Positions 15,301-26,689 of a stretch of 64,000 nucleotides of DNA are shown here, in pieces; position 1 is the first letter of the stretch; each line of letters begins with the position of its first letter. Position numbers and translations under genes: made by a program. The DNA is taken from assembly GCF_014851395.1 (NCBI RefSeq), contig NW_024042261.1, forward strand, positions 36,295,942 to 36,359,941. The letters are read 5' to 3'. The notes under the pieces were generated by a model that made no database searches, had not been told where the DNA came from, and saw only the letters and a list, made by a program, of their open reading frames with translations. The DNA is from Micropterus salmoides. Taxonomy: Eukaryota; Chordata; Actinopteri; Centrarchiformes; Centrarchidae.

Positions 15301-16817
15301 TCACAAAACACTTCCCACTTTTACTCTTCCATGAAGATGTGATAAGACTTGTCTTGCTCAGGGGGCACCTTGGCAGCAGTTTCTAAAGGAGGAAGCAAAG
15401 TGTTACTCACATTCTTTACCCAGACAAGAAAGGCAAGGTCATAATCTAGATGGGACACCACCAATTCAGCGGTCACAAAACATTTACATAATTACTGCGG
15501 TACACCCAAGTACAGGCAAGGTTTCAAAAGATGGCCTTATATAGGTAAACATTTGTACTAGTTACCGATTCTTCCAGAAACATAATGGTCAAGTTTGGAA
15601 CATTTGATTGTTATTAATCCAACAGGAATGACCTTCCAGATATTTGCTGGATGATTGTTTGGTTGACATTTACTCATAAAATGCTGATGGGTTTCCCACC
15701 GACTGTGTGGATTAGCAGCAATCTCTCCATGTACTTTAAGAGAGGTGTCACAGGTGTAGGACTGCAGCTAGATTTAATGCCCTGCAGCAGCTCCTCAGTC
15801 AAATCCAGGGTCATGTTAGATTAGGTTTCATTTTCAGGCAAATCTTTCAATGAAATCTCACTGCTCACTCCTCCAGGCCACCCCTAGTTCCTGGAATATA
15901 GATCAGGTTACGGGCTTGGTAGGAAAGAAGTGCTCAGTCTGCACACAGAAAGTAGCAACAGTAGCACCTGGTGGCCATGAAACAGAAGTGCAACAAGCTG
16001 CCCTAAACTCAGTAGTACCTGCCAGCCTGTATGTCCTTTAGCAGGAGCTTACAGTATGTGTGACTCTTTAATATGGCATGCTGAATGCAATAAGCTACTA
16101 GTATATACTAATATGATTGGAAGATGAGACTTGTCACCATAAGCTTCAAGAAAGCACAACATAGGAAGATTCCACATAACTTCAATATAAAAAAACCTGC
16201 AGGTACATTTAATAAAACTTGAAATGTAGAGAGGGATGTTAGCAACAGTAGTAGTGCATAAATGAATGAAGGGCGTGCTGTAGGAGTAATGTATGCTGTA
16301 ATACAAGAGGAAAAGGATCAGAACCAAAGCTAAGACAAAAGTTGGCAGGAAAGATGCCGACAACTAACACCTGTTTATGTAACTTTGTACAGGGAAGCTT
16401 ATAGACAACTGGCTGTCGAAAGGTTTTATAATCTATTTTGTCTCAATATACATTATTAGTTTATGTAATAACGTTATCTTGTGATCCTATGAAGTAATCC
16501 ATAATTATGTTAATGATTTGAACCTCATCTGTTCAGTGTTTTTTGTTATTGCAGATCTAGGATCAGTGTTGGTTCCAAATCAGCTCCACACTTTTAACTA
16601 TTATGTAAATAAAATCATTTTTTAAATAATGTATCATGCAAAGAGCTAATCTGTCCTAATTTATATATATATATATATTTATTTATTATTATAAACCTGG
16701 CAACACTGAGGAGTGTGCATCATACTGGATCAGATATGTTCAACATGACTAGCTGATATTAATTGGTTCCTGTCAATCACCTGAGAGCCAAAGAAAGAAA
16801 TGCACCAGCATTAGATG

Positions 16818-16862
<45 letters not shown>

Positions 16863-19615
16863 AGTCAGACCACCACTGCTCTGGATTCACTCCCTCTACA
16901 TTTGTGTATCCTTCTCATTTGTTTTGTTGTTTTCATCCAGTGTAGGCTGGTGATGATCCATCTGTGATTTGCAGACGTTGTCGTGTTCTGTGTTGTGACT
17001 GGTTGATGTGGATTGACTGACGTAGACGTGCTGCTAATTGGCGTATTAAAACAAGAAGGTGTGGAGTTTAGGAGGGGAGAGAGGTTGGCCGATTGATTCC
17101 TAACAGATACGTTTTTCTTCTTCTTGAGGGTCACAGACGAACCTGAGAGAATCAGCAGATCTCCGGTCACAAGGTGAGAAAACGTTTTTACATTTTTCCA
17201 ACACTGACATGCAAAAGTAGAATAATCTTGAATTTCATGTGTCAGCAGAATTACATGCAGCCTGCTTTTTATAATTCATCAATTTAGCATGTACTCAAAG
17301 GACGTTAAAGGCCTTTAACATCATAGTTGATGCTGATCATAGTTCAACATTTTTGGAAATTATCTTATTTGCTTTCTTGCAGAGAAAAATAAATCTTCTA
17401 TCTCGCTTAATACATACAAAAACGACAACTGGTCATTTTATTCGGGGTACATGTCCAGCACATACCCTCCATAAATCAGAAACTTGTCGCTTTCACACTG
17501 TTTCTGTCAGAATAAACAAAGAAGATGTTAATCGGTGAGCTTTAGAGGTGCTGCGAGGCTGATTTTGTTGCCTCTGTACAGAGTTAGGGTATCTGTTTCC
17601 CCATTTTCAGTCTTTATGCTAAGCTAAGCAGCTCCATATTTACGGTACAGACATGAAAGTGGTATGAATCAGCAAGAAAGCAAATTAGTCAAATTATTCC
17701 TCAAATTAAGTCTCTGTCTGACTGCTAGTCTGAAGGTAATATATTTCCTCTAATCTAATTCAAGTAAAATACATAAAGGTTCACACTGCAGCTGTATATG
17801 TTTTCATTTTTAGGTTTGACTGAGACCTGATTTTTTTATTTTATTTTTTTCTAAATGTCTGAAGTCAACATGGAGTCACACTTTTGCAAGTGATCCAACA
17901 TGGGAACAGGATTACGTATCCAGCACAGATCCTGAATCATACTACTCAGGACATTTTATTTTTGTGATGAATTTTTTTTAATTGAATCTTTTTCTTTCAT
18001 GTGGTGAGGACACAAGGAAAGACTAAATTTGAATGTGTTTATGTGCGAGCTGCGTGGTCAATTACCTACATCCGTTCACATTAAAACTTCTCTGTCCTGC
18101 ATCTTGTAAAACACAGCTCATTAACATCAATAACTTGTTATAGCTGTTAATGGTCAAACACAAGAAGGAAGTTCAGAAAAGATTAAATGAAAATAAAGAA
18201 TCGGATTACAAATATTAAACTTTTGTGTTTCAGTTGAAATTCAGTATTGTTGCTATTTCATGTCAGTAGTCTGAGACAACTACCGTTATTTTATTTGAAA
18301 TTGCATGAAAAGCACATCCATCTTTTTCACTCACTGTTGATTACGGTCACAGCAAAAGACCATTGAAACCTGTATAAAAGTGATGTTGATCTCTCGTACT
18401 TCCATCTTATTACACTACATTTTTTCAGGGTTATCGGACTCAATTTATCAGTATGTTACTAAAGGTCTTGTGTACTTTCTCTCAGCCTCAGCTGCTACAG
18501 TCAAGTCTCAGTCTCAGGTTAAAAACAGCAGGTAAACCAGCAGCACTGGGCTAACGTTAGCCAACAGACTGTGGTGTGGTCATAGATGCACAGCTCCCTG
18601 TGGTAGATGATCCCTGCGAGTAGAACATTTTTGATTTAAAGAAAAGAAAGAAATTCTAATAATTTTATCGTGTCTAACAGCAGCTTAGTCCCTGAAACTC
18701 TTTACCCTCCCACACCAGCAGGCTGATGTTTAGAGATCTTTGTGTGTTAGTTGGTGCTCCAGTAATCAGTATTTTATTAATGTTTCTGTGTAGTATGTCA
18801 TATGTTATCAATCCCCATATGACCCAAATCCTTCACACGAATATTTAATTTAAGGTGGGTTTGATTTATGTATCCCTTTGGTGGTGTACATCCGCTGTAG
18901 TATCTGGGGGGGGGGAGAGATGTTGTTGTTAAATTAGAAAATACACATTTACCTATCTGTGACTTAGGTAGCTATGTAGAAATATCAAAATCTACTGTAT
19001 GATGCTAATCTTTTTTCTTCTCCTCCCTTTTCCCCTAACCCCTCATACATTCACATCCATACAACCATACATTCACTTGCCTTAAACTCAAATACCAACA
19101 TTTATCCTTAAATCCTTCATTTATCTGACCTCCTGCCATCGCACCTCTCCTCCTGCCTCATGTTGATTTTTGCCAAACCTTTAACCCCCACGCCACCAAC
19201 ATATACATCCCATATCAACCTTGCCCTGTCCTTTTTATTTTCCTCCTCCATCCTCCGTTTGCATCGCCCCTCCCCTTTCAGTCGCCATCTATCTGGGCAT
19301 CAGAAAGCGGCCGAGCCCCGGACCCCCCGATGCGGCTGGGATGTGAGGGTGCGGAGCCCCCGCGACCCGGCCGAGGTGGTGCTAGCACTGCGTGAGGCGG
19401 CGCAGGGCTGCGGCTGCCAGGTCCACCTGGCCGGGCCCTTCCTCCTGTCCTGCACCCACGGAGCAGCCGGCGCCCGCGTGGCCTTCGAGGCCGAGGTCTG
19501 CCAGCTGCCCAGCGGGCTGGGCCAGAGCAGCGGTGTGAGGTTCAAGCGCCTGTGGGGGGCACCGTTAGCCTTTAGAGACATCGCCACCAAAGTGTCCAAG
19601 GAGCTCGAGCTCTGA
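327..19615 (+). CDS. mark4: MARK4 (microtubule affinity-regulating kinase 4), 5' end outside window
   Basis: Ser/Thr kinase of the AMPK-related family that phosphorylates microtubule-associated proteins (tau, MAP2/4) and detaches them from microtubules. Exons read: 327-375, 468-533, 1465-1535, 2081-2137, 2463-2699, 3289-3408, 3763-3862, 5132-5241, 5702-5891, 6005-6225, 6727-6830, 10418-10696, then 17129-17173 and 19282-19615. All have AG/GT borders and compatible phases, giving 660 residues plus stop; roughly 95 N-terminal residues lie upstream. Visible: alphaC Glu (FREVRIM), HRD (IVHRDLK), DFG (IADFGFS), the LKB1-type T-loop (LDTFCGSPPYAAPELF), a UBA (MVGMGFTREEVRESL), a Ser-rich spacer and a C-terminal KA1 domain. 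MARK4 rather than MARK1-3 because of the VTDEPERI cassette, the divergent KA1 (FLLSCTHG, EVCQLP) and the neighbouring ckm. Known of the family: LKB1 activates through the T-loop Thr. Paralogue (a/b) not determined. Confidence 0.93.
3899..4660. mobile_element. MITE-like element in a mark4 intron
   Basis: Terminal inverted repeats: CTTAAAGAGGTGGTATTCTG at 3899 and, on the opposite strand, CTTAAAAGAGGTGGCATTAT ending at 4660. The interior (about 760 bp) carries no transposase. The start is familiar as a high-copy repeat of percomorph fish. It is a nonautonomous DNA element; superfamily not assigned. Confidence 0.75.
9828..9990. mobile_element. hAT-like DNA element fragment
   Basis: The stretch starting AGGGTCGCACGATACTGG and continuing through a TATTGTGATAATAA tract resembles fish nonautonomous DNA elements whose ends read GGGCTGCACGAT. 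Only one end is recognisable. Family assignment is from memory. Confidence 0.4.
12116..12198 (+). CDS. mark4: mark4 cassette exon of the short-tail isoform
   Basis: An 83-nt exon between a CCTAG acceptor and a GTAAGT donor. It encodes VTLDPSKRQSSNKSMSG followed by CTLPQGTKTV, which resembles the VTLDPSKRQNSN segment I recall from MARK-family splice forms. Because 83 is not a multiple of three, its inclusion changes the frame of the terminal exon at 19282. The reading then continues as I-AIYLGIRKRPSPGPP and stops at 19344-19346, so the KA1 domain is lost. This is the arrangement I recall for human MARK4S versus MARK4L. The splice choice is inferred from phases, not from transcripts. Confidence 0.75.
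14474..14712. mobile_element. Fish interspersed repeat rich in ATTAAT
   Basis: Begins CTAAGGCTATAACTAACAAC, contains TCTTCAAATGTCTTGTTTTG and ends with TTTCTGTCGATTAGCTGATT. This series matches a very common percomorph repeat (AACTAACRATTATTTTCATT...TCGATTAATC). No coding capacity. It lies in the intron between the two mark4 cassette exons. Confidence 0.6.
16819..16862. repeat. (TG)n microsatellite
   Basis: About 20 uninterrupted TG units in a mark4 intron, roughly 270 bp before the VTDEPERI exon. Shorter CA/TG arrays occur at 402-420, 13567-13586 and 14017-14034. Confidence 0.9.
17129..17173 (+). CDS. mark4: mark4 in-frame cassette exon (VTDEPERI) of the long isoform
   Basis: A 45-nt exon with acceptor TTCTTGAG and donor GTGAGAA. 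Read after the AG that ends exon 10418-10696, it encodes R-VTDEPERISRSPVT and leaves a two-base overhang that joins the terminal exon as S-RHLSGHQK. The segment matches the VTDEPERI...VTS stretch I remember from human MARK4L. Its length is a multiple of three, so skipping it would keep the KA1 frame. Confidence 0.8.
17325..17720. mobile_element. Percomorph interspersed repeat
   Basis: Contains the series CAACATTTTTGGAAATTATC, TTATTTGCTTTCTTGCAGAG and TCTTTATGCTAAGCTAAGCA. This is the signature of a widespread percomorph repeat (GTTCAACATTTTGGGAAATA...TTAGCTTAGCATAAAGACTG). It is diverged and noncoding, in the last mark4 intron. Confidence 0.65.
19282..19615 (+). CDS. mark4: mark4 terminal coding exon (KA1 domain)
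   Basis: Acceptor CCCTTTCAG, 334 nt to a TGA at 19613-19615. The main frame gives the KA1 domain, which binds acidic phospholipids and helps inhibit the kinase in this family. It ends GVRFKRLWGAPLAF followed by RDIATKVSKELEL. The exon is much richer in G+C than the flanking introns. A second frame opens at the acceptor as AIYLGIRKRPSPGPP and stops at 19346. See the findings for the dual-frame argument. Confidence 0.9.
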
Positions 19616-22490
19616 GGGCAACAGGAGGCGGGGTAGATTGATGATGGAACAGGACAGGTTGATGAATGAGGAGGGATAAGGGGGAGGAGGAATAATGAGG
19701 CAGAAACCATCGGCGCCGCCGCCTCCTCCTCCTCCTCCTCCTCTTCCTCCCCGGGCCCTCCTCATCTGATGTGGCTAGCGATGCCTCGCCTCCGCCAAAG
19801 ACCCACTTCTTCTGATGCCACCAATCACAACGAGACAAACGGATGCACAGACACGGATAGACCGCCATCGGCAGGCTTATGATGACCCTTGACCTTGGAG
19901 CTGTCAGTGACCTACGACCCCTGCTTAAAACACACCACCTCCATAATATGTGAGCCCATGGAGTCACAGGTTTCTTTTATTTCATGATTTCATGTTTGAT
20001 GAGGAGGGTGTTGCTGAGAATGATGGAGACTGATAATTTGTTGTTGTTGTTGTTGTTGACGTTGTTATTCCTATTGTATCATATTTGTCGTCATTCCTTT
20101 TTAAAGAGCTGCTATTTAAAGAAATGTTTTAATTTTTGTGTAGTAAGTTTATTTTATTTCTTTAAAGCTTTTAAAATGGGCAGAAATTTGACATCTGTTG
20201 TCCTTCTCGGGAGCATACGTGACATATTTAAGAAGAGGGGGAGGCGCAGTGTTACCTCCGGCCTCTAGAGGGAGACATGCAGAAATGCAGAGACTTGTGA
20301 CAGACTGAATGATGCATCACAGCCTTTCTGCCCATCCACTGATCACGCCCATTTTACTGCTCAGTTGGGATTTTGATGTTTGTTTGTACCATTTCTTGTA
20401 AAATGTTGCTTCCCTGCCTGCTATCCACACTGAATCCTCTACCTGTGTATCGATAGCTGGCAGGTGAGCTGCTTAGAGACGAGCAAAGCTGCCTAAAAAT
20501 ACAGGACACAGCTCATGTGTTGTACTTGATAACCTGATTATTAGAGCTTTTGCTCTGTTTCTTTAGCCCCAATGTTTTGTCCCTTTCTGCCCTTATTAAA
20601 AAGCAAAAGTCCTTAAAAATGTAAAATTACAAAATGGTGTTTATTACACAAGCCTGTATTTATTTTACAGGAGTTTGTGATCACGAGTTGGATGTACGCA
20701 GGTGAAAAAGAGCCAAGTAGCATCATTTTACCTGAAATGCCTCCATTCAGCAGGTTAAGTTTATTTAAATTAGAAAAGCAGGTTTTGTTATTATCTGATG
20801 TGATGGAAATTTTACACAAAATCTTAACTCCTTTTCCTGCTTCAACCTGATTCAACGTGGAGCTGAAACGCCTTCACTTCAATGTCACACTGTTAAAGGT
20901 TAAGCAACCACTGTTTGTCTTTAAACTCCTGGAAAGGCAGTGTGTCTTTTTTAAAAGATGACCTTCAAGCCTTTTCATCAAAATTTGATCTCTTAGTCCA
21001 AACACATAATTATGGAAGCTCATACTGTTGTAGAGTAAATGGAGGAGTAGTTTACTGACATACAGTAGTTAACCTAGTAGCACTTTGGCATAACAGTAAC
21101 AAAGTCTGTCAGAATGCCGACGTTCCTCAAATGTAGTGCAATACAGCCACAAAGCCAAGAATCAAGACTTGAATAAGCATTGATTAAGATTTAATAGGGC
21201 TTCTTGTTTGATTTATTTTTTTATTTTTATTTTTTGATATTGCTGATTTGTTGTTAAAATTCTTTGAGCACTTTTTTGCTTTTTAGCCAGGATTGCATTG
21301 TACTGTACGGGCAGAGTTTTTAATTATACTATATATTTCTTTTTTTGTATATTGTTAAAAAAAAATCACACTATTTCCTTCATTTTAAAGCCAACTGAAG
21401 TGAATAATTGACATTCTGAATGCGCTTTTTCCTTTACTTGATTTACCTACCTACAATGACTTCTTGGCATCATTCCCTTCCCACAGTTAGACCAGTGAAC
21501 CTGGAATGATGACTTCAGGTTTCCAGGTAGAGGTGCCATTTGGATGCCACAAAGTCATATGAAGGAAACTGAGGTACAGATGTATTACCAAATTAAAAAA
21601 AATAAATAAATCTGTCTTCATATAGTTTTGTCAGATTTAACCATTTTCTTTTGTCCAGTACTACAATTTTATGTGCTTAACTTCAGTCCCGCTTTTGATA
21701 TACAGAAACTGTGGACTTTTCCCTCTGTCAACCAATCAGAATGCAGCACTGCTGAGACGTATATGACTGTTCAGATTTGATTATTGCTGGAAGAGGTGTA
21801 TGACTGTTAACCAATCAGACTCCTGCATCAACAAGCCACTGTATAATTTCAAAAGCGTGCAGCGATGAGAATGTGACCTTCAGTGACCTTTTGAAAAATT
21901 GGATTCTGATTTTCTTTGATAAAAGCGCTTCGTTGCTCCTTACAGAACAAATCTAGCGGTATTCGACAAATACACACAGTCCACCAAGTGCTACATTAAT
22001 CATATATTGACACTGACGACTCCAAAATCAAAAGGTTGTTGTACTTTATTGTGACTCTATAAAGGCAAGTGATTATAACTTGTACTTCTGAAGTATGCAG
22101 CATCTAACAAAACACTGATATGTAAAAGGAAAAGTTAGATGCTGCAGCAGATTTGTGATCTTTTACAGCTCTAAGGAATTTATCTGTTTATTTGGAGATT
22201 TCAGCCGCAGCAGGTATCCACCACTGTCTGGAAATGTGAAGCTGTGATTTAGAGCTAGTTTTTGCAAATTAGTTTTGTGTACAACTGGGCCTCACTCTGA
22301 ACCTGTTCTGTAGATACAGTTAGGGCCACGCTTTAAGGCTACCGTTCTGTTGTATAGTGTGTTTGAAGCCGTCGCTGTTAACAACAAAACTTAACTTATG
22401 GGCTGAAATTACAGAAATGAACGACCTGCAATCCTGCATGTCTCCTAGGAAATAATGTGTGACACAAAAATAAAGACTTTCAACCTCTTA
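19616..22490 (+). other. mark4: mark4 3' UTR with poly(A) signal
   Basis: From the mark4 stop there is no further coding signal until the ckm end on the opposite strand. An AATAAA hexamer at 22469-22474 is the best polyadenylation signal before ckm, giving a 3' UTR of about 2.9 kb. It includes a CCTCCT run at 19721-19745, a (TTG)n run near 20038-20058 and poly(T) tracts near 21190-21240. Earlier cleavage sites are possible. Confidence 0.6.
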
Positions 22491-22723
22491 TTTTATGTCT
22501 TTTTTTCCTCAAGGATTTAATGTCTTTGATGTGGCATCTCACCAGTTTCTTTGTGTTGAATTCCTGTATGGTGTGTGAGTATTTTTAAGGCATTTACTTA
22601 CTTGTGCCCATATTAAAATGTACTGTATCTGTTTATGAAGCATAACTGCACTGATATGAATAGTGTGTATTTCTACATAAAGAAAACATGAGAGAGAGGG
22701 TTTGATTGTCACATGGGGCATAG

Positions 22724-22729
22724 TTTAAT
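22724..22729 (-). terminator. ckm: Likely ckm poly(A) signal (ATTAAA)
   Basis: Reverse complement of TTTAAT, 318 bp beyond the ckm stop. No AATAAA is seen on the minus strand between it and the stop. It lies about 250 bp from the mark4 AATAAA on the other strand, so the two transcripts end close together without obvious overlap. Confidence 0.45.
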
Positions 22730-23046
22730 TGTCCAATTATATTTTACAACCAAAAAAAAAAATTCTTTCGATGTGAATACATAGCCACGACCAGACTATG
22801 CATGGATTGATCCCAGGATGTTACAGAGAAGATAGGGGGAAGAGATGATTAAAGTGAGAAGAACCAAACACAAAGCAGGAAAGGATGAGTGAGGAAAAAG
22901 TGTCTTCCTGAAGGAAGGAAGCAAGCAGGAAGTAGCCAGTTGGCCGAAACCAGTAAAATAACTTTACAACGAGGCTACCTGTTCATTTTTTATAATATAA
23001 AAAAACAAACACAGACAGTCATTCAGTCATCGGTTGTCTGTCTACT

Positions 23047-26000
23047 TTACTTCTGGGCGGGGATCATGCCATCGATGGACTCTCCCTTCTCAAGCTTCTT
23101 CTCCATCTCAACCATCAGCTTAACGCCATCAACCACCAGCTGGACCTGATCCACCTCGGAGGAGCCCAGACGGTCAGCATTGGAAATGTCGAACACACCA
23201 CCCACGGAGGCTGTGTCCACACCACCTGGAGGGTAAACAAGGGGAGAAGAATAAGGCCGGAGAGGAAACTCACTGTAACTCCTATCCTCTCTACAATACA
23301 TGTCCCCTGAGTTGACTTGATATCCACCAATACAAGCATTTTTAGAGAAAGAGCTGTAATCACATTGGTTGAACTAAACTTTAGTGGATAACAAACAGTG
23401 TCTGTGGTTAAATATAGACATAAAGACTGTTTGTAGTACTTTTCCTGGAACATGGAAACTATCTGAAGACCATGAACAGGCATGCTATCATTGATATTGA
23501 CCGTCCATTGATGACCCAGGCTACATGGGTTGAGTTGACTGAAGATAAGTCAAGCTTTGCAAGAATGTTTCTTAAATTAAATAAATATATGCTCACCCTA
23601 CCTAGTTAATCCAAATACCACAGTTCTTCAGATGTGGCAGAAAAACAATTCAAGTAAATTAATTCCTGGAAGTTCTGGTGAAAACGAACTGTTAGGTATA
23701 AGAGGGGAAGATAATAATGCTGCTAACTGAAACACATGCAAAAAAACGTTCAAAATAATATATTATTTATAAAATACTTTAGTAAGGATATAAAGTCTTG
23801 CTAATCCTAAAAGCCAAACTATGGCAGCCATTTTATAATATTTTTTAGTACCTGTGCCACGCTTCTGCAGACGCAGCCTGGTCAGGATCTCCTCGAACTT
23901 GGGATGTGTGCTGAGCTTGGGCAGCTTGACGTGCACGCCACCGCGCAGGCCGGTTCCCAGGTTGGAGGGGCAGGTCAGGATGTAGCCCAGATGCTCGTTC
24001 CACATGAAGCCGTGGTTGTGCTTCTTGAAGATCTCCTCAATCTGATCAGCGACGAGGTGAAATAAATAGTTAATATCTAACCAGATGGATTTCATTAAAC
24101 GTAAACTAAATCTATCTGTTAACAATGAAGAAAGAAATTAAACATCAGGCAGTTGTTTTACAGACATGACTGGTCTATATGGAATAGATTAATATTTACA
24201 CCTACGACATAATTACAACACAGAGAAGTTAACTAAAGAAAGGAGGTAAATTGTACCCATGTTCCCAGTTGAATAGTTCATACTTGTGTGTCTGCATCAC
24301 TGTGTGTAAATAAAAAAATTATGCATGCGTGTTTTTTTTACCTTCTGCAGGCCAACGCAGAAGCGTTTGAAGACCTCCTTCATGTTGCCTCCCTTCTGCA
24401 TTGAGATGACACGCAGGTGATCCTCCTCATTCACCCAGACCAGGAAGGTCTTGTTGTCGTTGTGCCTGGAGGATGAAAAAACAGCTCATTTTCACTTCAT
24501 TTACACTCGTTTAGATTCTATTGATTTAACAAAAAAGCAATTGAAGACTCAAACAGGCTTTTAGTTAGACAAGGGTTTTAAGGCTGGTTATGTATTGTAT
24601 CTGACTTTATTATATTGGATCTGACTTATATACTAGTACAAAATGTTCACAAGTGTTGCACAAATGCAAAATGTTTCTCAAAATGCCTCACAGAAACGGG
24701 AAAGTTAATGTTCCTGGTCTCTAAACCAACACTGAGCTGCACAGTGGATTTACTGAATGTCAAGCCACTGTAAGGGGATAGTGATTACTGCAGCTGAACA
24801 CACTGTGCTTTGGTATTCATGACACACTTTAACAGATGTTTGAGAACAGGAATAATCAGGATTTTCATATTAGTGCTGTGGGAGAAAGAGACAGACGGTG
24901 GAAGTTTTGAAGGTTGGGAAGGGCAGATGGGACATTTTAGCTCAGAGGGTGGTCATTTTTTAACTCTGTGTGTATTTTTAGATTGGCACACAAAATCTGC
25001 TTTTACAGTTGATTACAGCACATATCTGATCATCTTTTTGTTCACTAAACTGGGTAAGAGTCTCTCACCAGATGCCTCTGGCGTCGGGCCAGTCACGGGC
25101 CATACCAGCACAGGTCAGCAGGGGGGACACAGGTTTGTCGAACAGGAAGTGATCAGCGATCAGCTGCTCCTGCTCGGCGTCGGTCATGCCATTCAGAGGG
25201 TAGTACTTTCCCTTCAACTCACCGTCCAGGTTGGCCAGGGCTGAGAGGAAAGGAGTCAGTCACAATTATATTCTGCATTCTACAAACATTAGAGATTAAT
25301 AGATTGGCATTATTTTTGTTAGTTTGACATTCACCCTCAATGGACAGCTTCTCAATCATTCTGCGCTCTCCACGGCTGTTGTGGGGGGGCAGGGTGAATC
25401 CCTTGATGCTGCGGCCGGTACGAACACGGCTGGACAGCACATAGTTGGGGTCCAGGTCATCACCACCCTGAAAGACAAAGACAGGACTATAAAACACAGA
25501 TGCGATTGTTTTTCATATTATTTATATATATATATTCATATTTACAAACTAGCTTTCTTCACCCATGAGTGATTGGACATTTTTGATTTAGGAGTGGAGA
25601 CATGGTTTAGGCCTACTTCTCAATATATTATAGCTTTGGCTTCAGAAAATGAAAAAAAAAATCCTGCGTATCTTGACTCCTCACCTTCAGGTTCTCGAAG
25701 TTCAGGTCAGTCTTGTGCTTGTCGGTGGGCTTGTATCCGCCGTGACGGTCGGAGATGACGGGGTCCAGCAGATCCTTGAAGACCTCATAGGACTCCTCAT
25801 CACCAGCAACGCAGCCCACGGTCATGATGAAGGGGTGACCTTGGGGACAACAGAGGGGATGAAGAAGTTGACAAGTAGTTACGTTACGTTTGTAGGGGAT
25901 GTTTTTGTGTTGGCACAGCTAGGTCCTCTTGTACCTGTCCCACTGTGCGACAACAAATTCCTGGGCGTAACTATGGACTGGTTGGAACAGAAACTTGCCA

Positions 26001-26665
26001 GATGTTAAGCTCTGAACCCAAAAAAGTGATAAAAAGTCCTGTGTCACCTTAGAGGTACCGATGGGTGCTAGCATTGTCAGGTTTAGCGGCAACCCATTAT
26101 AATAACATTACATAAAGGCATACTCATAACTCATATTTGACTACATATAGTGTTTGTTTGGGTAAATGTATGTCTCCCCAAACCCAGTCTTTGCTGGTGT
26201 GTCTTAATCTCTATGCTGATGACTTGCTCCTTCTTACCAGGGTTGTCAACACCAGTCTGGATGATATCATCCAAGGTGAAGCCACTGGGGGTGGACTTGC
26301 TCCTCAGCTTGCCATAGATCTCCTTGGTTAGCACCTACAGCGGATGACACCCAGTGATTATACAGTCACATGCTTGTGTTTTCAATGGGGTTGTGTGAAA
26401 GTGAACTATCGAAGCACTTTCCAAAACAAATAATGGAATTATTTTAGGAGGTGGGTTTTAGGAGGCTTGCAATGCCTTTCTAAAAAGCAGTGTCAGAATA
26501 ATCTGAGTCAAGCTTAAAGTCATTTGTGTTTACGCAGGATGTGGACAGACAATGTCAGAGCAGGATTTTCACCTTGGCCATGTGGTTGTTGTGCAGGGAG
26601 AGATCGGGGAACTCCTCGTCCACGGAGAACTTCATTTTGTAGTCGTTGTGGCAGTTCTTCGTCAT
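23047..26665 (-). CDS. ckm: Creatine kinase, muscle type (CKM), complete coding region
   Basis: Transfers phosphate between ATP and creatine; cytosolic dimer, M-line associated in muscle. Coding exons (minus strand, 5' to 3'): 26665-26573, 26334-26238, 25839-25685, 25467-25335, 25240-25069, 24465-24342, 24041-23852, 23225-23047. They sum to 1143 nt, 380 residues plus stop, one less than the 381 of human CKM. It starts MTKNCHNDYKMKFSVDEEFP. The catalytic cysteine lies in CPSNLGTG (Cys282 here, Cys283 in human). M type rather than B because the C-terminus reads GSSEVDQVQLVVDGVKLMVE and ends SIDGMIPAQK. Relative to mammals, an extra intron falls between codons 31 and 32. It lies tail-to-tail with mark4. 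A ckma or ckmb assignment cannot be made here. Confidence 0.97.
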
Positions 26666-26685
26666 GGCTGCGACTCTTACTTTGT
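26573..26685 (-). promoter_or_regulatory. ckm: ckm start-codon exon and 5' UTR junction
   Basis: On the minus strand a CTTTTCAG acceptor (26693-26686) is followed by about 20 nt of leader and the ATG at 26665. No upstream ATG occurs within this leader, and the next exon keeps the frame (HMAK|VLTKEIYGKL). This fixes the start. Confidence 0.85.
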
Positions 26686-26689
26686 CTGA

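Noticed and set aside
327..19615. MARK3 as the identity of the kinase
   Set aside because: MARK3 has a FTWSMKTTSSM/VCKLPRLSLNGVRFKRISG type KA1; here it is the diverged MARK4 type with the VTDEPERI cassette.
19300..19967. Two overlapping minus-strand frames at the mark4 3' end
   Set aside because: Antisense of the GC-rich KA1 exon and of a CCTCCT run in the 3' UTR (poly-Arg and poly-Gly runs).
23047..26665. Creatine kinase B type
   Set aside because: C-terminal residues (GSSEVDQVQLVVDGVKLMVE, MIPAQK) are those of the M type, and the mark4 neighbour agrees.
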